NCBI GenBank assembly: GCA_023473405.1
Contig: JAMCZD010000476.1
Location: forward strand, 1 to 13,986
Direction of reading: 5' to 3'
From: Candidatus Omnitrophota bacterium
Lineage (GTDB): Bacteria; Verrucomicrobiota; Verrucomicrobiia; Limisphaerales; UBA1319
Length of the DNA: 13,986 nucleotides
Each line of letters begins with the position of its first letter. Position 1 is the stretch's first letter. The translations under genes were made by a program, and so were the position numbers. Of this stretch, positions 1 through 6,223 are shown one piece after another. Below the pieces are notes generated by a model. The model saw nothing but the letters and a program-made list of their open reading frames with translations. It did not search any database and was not told the DNA's origin.

Positions 1-61
1 CTAAGGAAAGCAGGAAGGCAGGAAATCCAATTTACCTTTCCTTGTTTCCTGTTTTCCTAAG
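1..61. repeat. 61-bp imperfect palindrome, copy 1
   Basis: A purine-rich left arm (AGGAA recurring every 8 nt, three times) is followed by an 11-nt AT-rich centre and a pyrimidine-rich right arm (TTTCCT recurring every 8 nt). The reverse complement of the right arm matches the left arm at most positions, so either strand could fold into a long imperfect hairpin. The outer edges should read CTTAGG/CCTAAG, but base 3 is changed in this copy. An almost identical copy begins 118 bp downstream. The layout resembles REP-type intergenic palindromes. No protein is encoded. Confidence 0.85.
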
Positions 62-208
62 CGATATTTGGGGATGAACCAGGGGGCGTGCCGTAGCGCC
101 ATTTGATTTTCTTTATTCCTTAGGAAAGCAGGAAGGCAGGAAATCCAATTTACCTTTCCTTGTTTCCTGTTTTCCTAAGCGATATTTGGGGATGAATCAG
201 GGGGCGTG
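4..208. repeat. Tandem direct repeat, two units, 118-bp period
   Basis: Bases 4-90 recur at 122-208 with one visible mismatch (C79 versus T197). Each 87-bp unit consists of the 61-bp palindrome plus a flank containing GCGATATTTGGGGATGAA and GGGGGCGTG. The 31 bp between units (91-121) are not repeated. Because palindrome and flank were copied together, a duplication of about 118 bp explains the pair better than two independent insertions. The unit may begin left of the window. Confidence 0.9.
119..179. repeat. 61-bp imperfect palindrome, copy 2
   Basis: This is the second copy of the palindrome at 1-61, with the outer CTTAGG/CCTAAG edges intact. The 8-nt-phased AGGAA (left) and TTTCCT (right) motifs are conserved. 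The regular phasing could mean a protein-binding array or a replication-slippage origin; the sequence alone does not decide between them. Confidence 0.85.
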
Positions 209-283
209 GAAATGGGGGGCCCGAATTGCGCTTAGATAAGGGCTTGGTTCCACTCTCGTCGCATCCTCATGCTCCCGGCAATG

Positions 284-407
284 CGTTTTTCGGCAAGCTC
301 GACCCATAATCGCCAGGAACGGATCACGCGCGGTATCGTCCTTGAACATCGCTTCACCCTAATTAGCGCGATTCATCACATAATAAATGGCCTCTTTCGT
401 ATTCCAC
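284..407 (-). pseudogene. Remnant of REP-associated tyrosine transposase (IS200-like, Y1_Tnp)
   Basis: Read on the minus strand, the segment gives VEYE (407-396), then after a one-base frame change EAIYYVMNRAN, an in-frame TAG stop (361-359), and GEAMFKDDTARDPFLAIMGR followed by ACRKT. This follows the N-terminus of REP-associated tyrosine transposases, which typically read like RIEYxGAIYHVMNRGxxREAIFxDDxDRxxFLxxLGEAxxKT. Resemblance stops around 284, just before the family's HxH (HUH) metal-binding motif; the catalytic tyrosine region is also absent. With a frameshift, a stop and only about 40 of a usual 150-300 or more codons left, the gene is dead. From the internal ATG at 349 a 50-codon frame runs to 197, but its tail has no similarity I recognise. 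These transposases mobilise or maintain REP palindromes, so the adjacent 61-bp palindromes may be their old substrates (inference). Confidence 0.7.
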
Positions 408-471
408 GGGCAGTTCTTTCTTCCTATTGACCACTGCCCAGCAACGGCTTTGTGTCAATACTTGGGATCCC

Positions 472-502
472 TTGGCATGATAACAGCAGGGCTGATTATA
501 AA
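472..502 (+). promoter_or_regulatory. Candidate sigma-70-like promoter for the HzsA-like gene
   Basis: TTGGCA (472-477) is followed after 19 nt by TATAAA (497-502), or after 18 nt by TTATAA (496-501). Transcription would start near 508, giving an untranslated leader of roughly 120 nt before the ATG at 630. This rests on motif and spacing only. Verrucomicrobial promoters may differ from the enterobacterial consensus. Confidence 0.25.
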
Positions 503-517
503 GCATTATTTGTGCCA
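501..517 (-). promoter_or_regulatory. Candidate sigma-54 (-24/-12) promoter, minus strand
   Basis: The minus strand reads TTGGCACAAATAATGCT. Its GG (516-515) and GC (504-503) are exactly 10 nt apart, as sigma-54 promoters require, and 14 of the 16 or so consensus positions fit. It points towards the decayed transposase, so it is either a relic or a chance match. No enhancer-binding activator gene is in the window. Confidence 0.2.
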
Positions 518-629
518 AAAAAAAAGACGGAGGGGGGATCGAAGATTTACCCGCCTATCCTTGCAAAAATCCACTATTAGACGCGAGTTTTCTCTAGCCT
601 GGCCCAAGAGGGATAGATAAAATAAATTC

Positions 630-3590
630 ATGATCAATACCGTTTCTTGCCGTATGAGGATGCTCACGCTCCTGGCAGTTCTCGTAGGTTTGGCGTGGTT
701 CTCGGAACCGAGTGATGGTGCTGAACCCGCTTCGGCTGCTGGGTTGGCTAAGGCGCAAACAGGGGGCCAGAAGGGCCCCGCGAAACCGGGCGTCAAGCTC
801 CAGACCATGCAAATCAATCCCGGGCAGTCGAATACCGTGGCTTTTGCCCCTATCGAGTGCAGGTATGTTCGATTTTTGGTGCTGCAAAGCGCCGGTGAAC
901 CCTGCATTGACGAGCTCGAGGTATATGGTCCGGACGGGAAGGTCAACCTGGCATTGGCGAAGAATGGAGCCAAGGCCACCGCCTCATCCTGTCTGCAAGG
1001 CTATGAGATACATCAAATAGCCCACCTCAACGACGGGTTTTACGGTAACGATCATAGTTGGATACCTTCCAGCGCCCAGAACGAATGGGCGCAAATCGAG
1101 CTTCCGGAGCTCACCCAGGTCGCCAAGGTGGTTTTCTCAAGGGACCGATTGGGAAATTTCCAGGACCGTATCCCCGCGCTATTCGAAGTTCGGGTATCCG
1201 TAGATAGCAAGAAGTGGACGACTGTGGCGCGCGTGGAGTCGCCGGTGCAGATGAACATCGCCGCTCAATCCGGCCTCCCCGATGTCAAGTTGCCCGATCC
1301 GTTCACGTGGGCCGGGCTTGTCCGCTACGCCTTCCTGTGCGAAAAGGAGACCTGGGCGAAGATGGACTCGGCGGACCACCTGTCTCCGCTGCGGGTGAAC
1401 CGCCCCGCCTTGCCCGGAGGCGCGCCTTATTGGGGTGACCTGGTGCGGTTGGACCCCGTATCACGGGTATTGCGCCAGATGGCGGACCTGGCGGATCGCC
1501 TGGCGGAAAAGGGATTGGATGTGACGGCAGGGCGGCGCCAGTTGGCCGAATTCCGCCAACGCCAATTGGCTTTGGCCGGTTTGGATGAGGAAGCGCGCGC
1601 GGCAGCCGAGGATCAATTATACCTGGATGCACGCATGGCCAAACGCGAACTCTTCTTCCGCGAGCCGGAGCTTGCCCCCCTCGAGAGGATACTCTTCGTC
1701 AAACGCCATCCTTATACCCCATCTCATAATTACAGTGATTACCTGGACTCGCAGTTTCGCGGCGGTGGCGGCATTTGCGTGCTCGAAATTCCAAGAATAA
1801 ACGGGCGGCTCGATCCTGATCTGGGCAAGGTTACCGTGTTGTTCGACGCCGGTGATGGCATTGCGCGTGATCCGGTGGCGACCTTTGACTCGAGTGAGAT
1901 ATACTTTGCCTATCGCCCGGTCGGAAAGCCCGGAACCGCTTACTGGCATATCATGGCGATTAGACCGGACGGGACCGGGTTGCGGCAACTAACGGATGGG
2001 CCGTTCCACGATTATTATCCTTGCCCGCTGCCGGATGGAGACTTGGGATTCATTACCACCCGATGCAAGAGCCGTTACCTGTGCTGGGTGCCGATGTCCT
2101 GCGTGCTGTTCCGGATGCAACCCGATGGCAGCCATATCACCCCGGTCTCTTATTCTAATTTGAGCGAATGGGGTCCCTCGATCATGAGCGACGGGCGCAT
2201 AGTCTGGACGCGTTCCGAGTATCTCGATAAGGGGGCCGATTTCGGCCATACGATCTGGGCCACTCGCCCCGATGGGACCCAGACCACTTTGCTCTACGGG
2301 AACGATACCCGTAACTGCTACATGAACGCCCATGAAGTGCCGGGGACAAGCGAACTCTGTTGCACCCTGATCGCCCATGGCGGCGATTTCAACGGACCCA
2401 TCGCCATGATCGATATTTCCCAGGGCCCATTCAACGACGCCGCGATCACCAGCATTACCCCCGACGTTCGCCCCCATTACCATATGGATTGGGCTCGCGC
2501 GGTTTGTTTCCGTGACCCGATTCCGCTCTCCCGCGATTATGTGTTGGCGAGCCACGCGCCGGCGGATCGCTTCGGGTTATATGTGATTGATCGCTATGGC
2601 AACCGTGAGGTGCTTTACCTTGACCCGGATATAGGCGCGATGACGCCTACGCCGTTGCGAGCCGTCCCGACCCCGCCGGTAATCGCTTACAATTATCCCC
2701 AAGCCATCAAGGATCAATGGGGTCAATTGATTGTTGCCAATGTCTACCAGGGTTTGGGCGACGCCGTGAAGGCCGGGTCGGTCAAGTACCTTCGCGTCGT
2801 CCAGGAAGTAAGGTCCGATCTCGAAACGTTGCCCAACGGCAAATTAAAGGAGGATTATCCGCCCTTCGAGGATTACTACGCCGCGCCTACGCATAAGATT
2901 CAGGGGCCCTATGGCTGGCCCAGTTTCGTGGCCAAAGGCGATTACGGTCTCGTGCCAGTCGAGGCGGATGGCTCGGCCAACTTCTATGCGCCAGTCGGCA
3001 AGGCGCTTTATTTCGAGGCATTGGATGGTGACTTTAACGAGATTCAACGAATGCGCAGCCTCACCCAATTGCAGCCGGGAGAGGTGCGGAGTTGCATCGG
3101 TTGCCATGAACACCGGGTATTGGCGCCCACGCCTAACCGTCCGTTGGCAATGCAACGCGAGCCGAGCCACCCGCAGCCGCCTGAGTGGGGTGCCGGGCCC
3201 TTTTCTTATGCCAAAGTCGTGCAACCGGTATGGGACAGGAACTGCGTGCAGTGCCATAACGCCGAGGACAAGAAAGGCTTCAATCTGACGGGCACTCTGG
3301 ATGCCGATCGTGTTCCCGCTTCCTATCGTGCCCTGATTACAAAAGGCTGGGTCCACTACTTCAGCTATCAATGGGGTGAAGAACATAACCTCGCCGCACC
3401 CCTTACTTTTGGCACGGTCAAGAGCAAGCTTTGGCCTTTGCTCGATGCCGGTCACCACGACGTAAAACTGACCGAAGAGGAAAAGCGCAGAATCAAGTGC
3501 TGGACCGATCTTGATTGCCCGTTGTGGCCGGATTACCGGTATCGGTTGAACCGCCCCAGTTTGGCGGCAACTACGCCGCCAACCGAATAG
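630..3590 (+). CDS. HzsA-related secreted dihaem c-type cytochrome with N-terminal discoidin-like domain
   Basis: 986 aa, probably periplasmic. A hydrophobic signal segment (about residues 9-24) precedes a low-complexity linker. Residues about 55-205 look like an F5/8 type C/discoidin-like beta-sandwich. A helical, charged segment (270-350) follows. Residues about 350-700 form a WD40/TolB-like beta-propeller region with RPDGT-type blade motifs, resembling the middle domain of hydrazine synthase alpha subunits (HzsA). The C-terminal part carries two haem c sites, C822-I-G-C-H826 and C872-V-Q-C-H876, spaced as in this family. HzsA-related proteins are widespread in Planctomycetota and Verrucomicrobiota without anammox genes, and their reaction is unknown. 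No HzsB/C or other nitrogen gene is nearby, so hydrazine synthesis should not be assumed. The ATG at 630 is preferred because it precedes the signal peptide; in-frame ATGs at 654 and 660 are possible, and none has a clear ribosome binding site. The gene stands alone on its strand. Confidence 0.85.
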   Translation: MINTVSCRMRMLTLLAVLVGLAWFSEPSDGAEPASAAGLAKAQTGGQKGPAKPGVKLQTMQINPGQSNTVAFAPIECRYVRFLVLQSAGEPCIDELEVYGPDGKVNLALAKNGAKATASSCLQGYEIHQIAHLNDGFYGNDHSWIPSSAQNEWAQIELPELTQVAKVVFSRDRLGNFQDRIPALFEVRVSVDSKKWTTVARVESPVQMNIAAQSGLPDVKLPDPFTWAGLVRYAFLCEKETWAKMDSADHLSPLRVNRPALPGGAPYWGDLVRLDPVSRVLRQMADLADRLAEKGLDVTAGRRQLAEFRQRQLALAGLDEEARAAAEDQLYLDARMAKRELFFREPELAPLERILFVKRHPYTPSHNYSDYLDSQFRGGGGICVLEIPRINGRLDPDLGKVTVLFDAGDGIARDPVATFDSSEIYFAYRPVGKPGTAYWHIMAIRPDGTGLRQLTDGPFHDYYPCPLPDGDLGFITTRCKSRYLCWVPMSCVLFRMQPDGSHITPVSYSNLSEWGPSIMSDGRIVWTRSEYLDKGADFGHTIWATRPDGTQTTLLYGNDTRNCYMNAHEVPGTSELCCTLIAHGGDFNGPIAMIDISQGPFNDAAITSITPDVRPHYHMDWARAVCFRDPIPLSRDYVLASHAPADRFGLYVIDRYGNREVLYLDPDIGAMTPTPLRAVPTPPVIAYNYPQAIKDQWGQLIVANVYQGLGDAVKAGSVKYLRVVQEVRSDLETLPNGKLKEDYPPFEDYYAAPTHKIQGPYGWPSFVAKGDYGLVPVEADGSANFYAPVGKALYFEALDGDFNEIQRMRSLTQLQPGEVRSCIGCHEHRVLAPTPNRPLAMQREPSHPQPPEWGAGPFSYAKVVQPVWDRNCVQCHNAEDKKGFNLTGTLDADRVPASYRALITKGWVHYFSYQWGEEHNLAAPLTFGTVKSKLWPLLDAGHHDVKLTEEEKRRIKCWTDLDCPLWPDYRYRLNRPSLAATTPPTE

Positions 3591-3607
3591 GCGTCCTCGG
3601 ATTGATT

Positions 3608-3744
3608 ACTCCCCAGACTGTGGGATAGAGCACACTCTGTTGCTCGCTCGTTGAGTGTCGCCCAGGACACACGCCTCGCTCGCGTCTCGCCCCGGGCCAA
3701 AATCGCACTTGGCAAAGTGTGCTCTATCCCACGGCCTGGGGAGT
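3608..3744. repeat. 137-bp inverted-repeat element between convergent genes
   Basis: The 28-bp arms 3608-3635 and 3717-3744 are inverted copies with 26 of 28 positions matching; the core GTGGGATAGAGCACAC is perfect. The 81-bp interior holds a smaller hairpin (GTGTC 3655-3659, GACAC 3666-3670) and repeated GCTCGC motifs. The element fills nearly all the space between two converging 3' ends, and its right arm stops one base before the stop codon at 3746-3748. It could be a miniature inverted-repeat (MITE/REP-like) insertion, and it may also act as a bidirectional terminator. No T-rich tail follows either arm. Confidence 0.85.
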
Positions 3745-3745
3745 A

Positions 3746-6040
3746 TTATCCTCGGTGCCCGCCGGACCCGCGCGGGCCCGAGAATGAACCGCCACCACGG
3801 AATCCACCGTGAAATCCACCGCGAAACCCGCCACCGAATCCACCGTGGAATGTTGGGGTGGGTCCGGCGGGACGAGGCTGGGTTATCATGGGCAGCGTGG
3901 AACGATAAGAGGGACTGGGCGAAAACGACGGATGCCAGGACGATCGCGGCTCGAAGCTCGGGGATCGGCTGAATGACGGCGAAGAAAAGACCGGCCCAAA
4001 ACGCTCCGGGGTCCTGAAGCTCGGCGCCTCCTGCCGCGGGAATGGCGTTGAGTTGAAGCGGTAAGTCGGAAAGCTGAATTGACGCTGCTCAGGTGCCGGC
4101 TGGATCAAGGACGGCGAACCTGGCGAAAGTGAGTTGCCTCGTTCAGGTCCAACGGCATGATTGAGGCCAAAGGGCGACGGCTTCGACGGGATGGTTGTCC
4201 AGCGAGGCTCGTTATTTACGGATTGGCCCGGCAAACGCTCGAGTGGCGGCAGCTCCGCCCGCGAACCAAATGCATTCCCTTCGCGGGAAGGACGCGGTCC
4301 GGCGGGCATTGCGTGAAATTGCGGACTTGGCGTTTGAGGTATTGAAGAGGCCGGACTCCGGAAAGACCGCACCTGTCCCGGCCGCTCGGACGGGGAAGGC
4401 GGCGACAGCGGGCGATTGAAATTGAATTGGCGCCCGGTGATCTCGCCTGGTCTTTCGATCCGCGCGTTTTGGCCAGGAAATACAGTTTGGTTTCTCGCCA
4501 CTTGCGGTTCCGCTAATCTCGTTCCCGGCTGCCTGCCGGTCAATGAAGGGGCGGAAGTGATCCGCTGGCTTTGACGCTCAATGGCCGACCCGCCCTTTTC
4601 AAACAGGTTTGCCTGCCGCGGCTGAAATGCCGGTGACCGCACTTGGCTGGGAGCTGAAATGCCCCGTGCTTCCCGCTCGATTCTCGAAGTGGGAGCGAAT
4701 CGGGCTTCGGACGCATTCCGCGGAACCGACATTTGCAATTGCCGGCGATATATCACCAATGAATTGCCTACCCTTTCAGGCCGCTCCACCCCAACAAACC
4801 TGCCCCCTGCTGCAGGCGGCAGTGTCCGCACATCGACCTTGCGGATTTCGGACCGCATCGAGGCCGGGAACAAATCCCTTCCCATCCCCCGGTTCATAAT
4901 GCGGTGGTCAGGACCTTCGAAGAAACGATCGGAGCCCCGGCTGTGATGGAAGATGTCCCGTGCGTGATCGCGATCCAGGAAGTGATGGAACGGATGATCG
5001 TCGAAGAAATGATGGAACGAAACGAACGTGAAACAGAATGACGGCAAACCAAAGTCAAAGTCATAACCCACCAATCCACCGTCATACATCAGGCCAAAGC
5101 CAGATTCGAAATTGGCTCCCGGAGGCAGAGGCGCCCATCCGCAATAATCGGGTGTATACCGCCAGCAAACCCACGACGGGCCCCAGACGGTTCCAGGATA
5201 CCAAAGCCAGCCGTACGGCGCGTAAAAGAACCAACGACCGTAATGGAACGGCGCCCAGCCCCAGGAATAAGACGAGTTCCAATACATGCCGTAATCTGAG
5301 TCCAACCAGTAACCATCGTTGCAATATGGCTTCCAAAAAGGATCAACAGTGACTGATGTGGGCTGCCAGCACCATCCGTATCCCGGGATGTCCATCCAAG
5401 CCCCATAAGGCGCCAGGTCCGAATAAAATGGCTCCACGGTCGCCGGTTGCGCCGGTGGCGCGTTCGGAACAGGAGTGGATGTGGAGGACGACACGGGTGG
5501 CGGTGAGGTTGAGCTTGGAGAGATTGCCTCAGCCGAGGACGACACGGCTGGCGGTGCGGCGGGTGCCGGCAAAACCGGTGCTCCAGTCGTGGTTGTCACG
5601 GCGGGTTGGCTGCTGACTTGGACGCTCGCCGAGGAAGTCTCTTGCGGGGATTCTCCCGTGTGGTTGATCAAGGCGGAAATGACCTCGGACGACAAACCTA
5701 TATCCCTTAGATAAATAATGTCGCTCGACGTCGGGTGGTACGTCTTGAGCGAATTGTTTATGTAGGACAAAATGACACTCTGGTCGACTCCCGATTGCGC
5801 CAATTCAACAATATCCGACAGACCAGGCGACACCTTTGCCGGCACCGGTCCCACCACCTTCAGCGCCGGAGCATTTGTGGTCGCGGTTCCGTTCGCTACG
5901 ACAAGCGGTGTGTTGGTGCCTGGCACCGCAACCGAACTGCCGGCAACGTCTGTGCTGAATGCCGGGTTCGCCATGCCCAGGACCACTGCAACCGTGGTTA
6001 GGCCGATTACGAACCTCTGTTTCCAAAATCTCACTTTCAT
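3746..6040 (-). CDS. DUF6600-like secreted protein with low-complexity tail
   Basis: 764 aa. A signal peptide (residues 1-29, ending NPAFST) is followed by two copies of a short helical repeat, SDIVELAQSGVDQSVILSYI at 75 and SDIIYLRDIGLSSEVISALI at 106, a 31-residue period. Next comes a Pro/Ser/Thr-rich linker (135-200), then an aromatic-rich block (about 203-310) with PYGAWM, GYGWCW, GWAPFHYGRW, YGWLWYPGTVWGPSWV and YCGWAPLPP. This is the pattern of the DUF6600/YXWGXW family of exported proteins. A His/Phe/Asp-rich stretch (342-366) follows, then a long Arg/Pro/Ser-rich, probably disordered region, and a Gly-rich FHGGFGGGFRGGFHGG tail. The function is unknown; a structural role in the envelope or outside the cell is a guess. 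The start is an ATG with only a weak GAG 12 nt upstream. The gene lies 183 nt downstream of prc on the same strand and is probably transcribed separately. Confidence 0.8.
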   Translation of the reverse strand: MKVRFWKQRFVIGLTTVAVVLGMANPAFSTDVAGSSVAVPGTNTPLVVANGTATTNAPALKVVGPVPAKVSPGLSDIVELAQSGVDQSVILSYINNSLKTYHPTSSDIIYLRDIGLSSEVISALINHTGESPQETSSASVQVSSQPAVTTTTGAPVLPAPAAPPAVSSSAEAISPSSTSPPPVSSSTSTPVPNAPPAQPATVEPFYSDLAPYGAWMDIPGYGWCWQPTSVTVDPFWKPYCNDGYWLDSDYGMYWNSSYSWGWAPFHYGRWFFYAPYGWLWYPGTVWGPSWVCWRYTPDYCGWAPLPPGANFESGFGLMYDGGLVGYDFDFGLPSFCFTFVSFHHFFDDHPFHHFLDRDHARDIFHHSRGSDRFFEGPDHRIMNRGMGRDLFPASMRSEIRKVDVRTLPPAAGGRFVGVERPERVGNSLVIYRRQLQMSVPRNASEARFAPTSRIEREARGISAPSQVRSPAFQPRQANLFEKGGSAIERQSQRITSAPSLTGRQPGTRLAEPQVARNQTVFPGQNARIERPGEITGRQFNFNRPLSPPSPSERPGQVRSFRSPASSIPQTPSPQFHAMPAGPRPSREGNAFGSRAELPPLERLPGQSVNNEPRWTTIPSKPSPFGLNHAVGPERGNSLSPGSPSLIQPAPEQRQFSFPTYRFNSTPFPRQEAPSFRTPERFGPVFSSPSFSRSPSFEPRSSWHPSFSPSPSYRSTLPMITQPRPAGPTPTFHGGFGGGFRGGFHGGFRGGGSFSGPRGSGGHRG

Positions 6041-6129
6041 AAGCCGGAACTCGCCATTGATTCACGCGTTCTAATGGAACCTAATCCGATTCCGTGGGAA
6101 TTCCAGTCCGAATCGCGGCGAGGAGGGGC

Positions 6130-6146
6130 GGGGACGGCCCGTCCCC
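6130..6146. repeat. GC-rich hairpin GGGGACG-gcc-CGTCCCC
   Basis: A perfect 7-bp stem with a 3-nt loop lies 78 nt past the prc stop codon and about 90 nt upstream of the next minus-strand gene. The same core, GGGCGGGGACG...CGTCCCC, occurs at 13715-13739, so it belongs to a dispersed palindrome family. There is no T-tract on either side, which argues against a simple intrinsic terminator. Confidence 0.7.
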
Positions 6147-6223
6147 TCGGGCTGTGGAGTCGAAGCGGTGAGCGCTCCTGTAATGGGCCGCGCAGCAGCT
6201 CGGCCCTGCATTGCCTGGCACTC

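Larger units (their letters stand above)
209..629. other. Gene-poor upstream region
   Basis: No intact gene was recognised between the repeats and the start of the gene at 630. The region holds a decayed transposase fragment on the minus strand (about 284-407), a 7-bp inverted repeat (GGGCAGT at 408-414, ACTGCCC at 433-439), a run of nine A residues at 517-525, and candidate promoters on both strands near 470-516. A plus-strand reading frame at 387-620 has no recognisable domain and a composition unlike its neighbours, so I treat it as non-coding. Confidence 0.6.

Noticed and set aside
1..208. CRISPR array
   Set aside because: There are only two units. The repeated segment is 87 bp with a large internal palindrome and one 31-bp gap, and no cas gene is present.
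387..620. 77-codon plus-strand frame upstream of the HzsA-like gene
   Set aside because: It has no ribosome binding site or domain, overlaps the transposase remnant and a homopolymer A run, and ends in an Arg-rich stretch unlike a real protein.
2844..3458. 204-codon minus-strand frame
   Set aside because: It lies opposite the haem-binding end of the HzsA-like gene, where the plus-strand frame has two CxxCH motifs and clear family features.
630..3590. True hydrazine synthase (anammox)
   Set aside because: Only an alpha-like protein is present, with a different N-terminal domain and no other anammox genes. HzsA-related proteins are common outside anammox bacteria.
3608..3744. Simple rho-independent terminator
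   Set aside because: The arms are 81 bp apart and no T-run follows either arm, so it is listed as an inverted-repeat element with only possible terminator activity.
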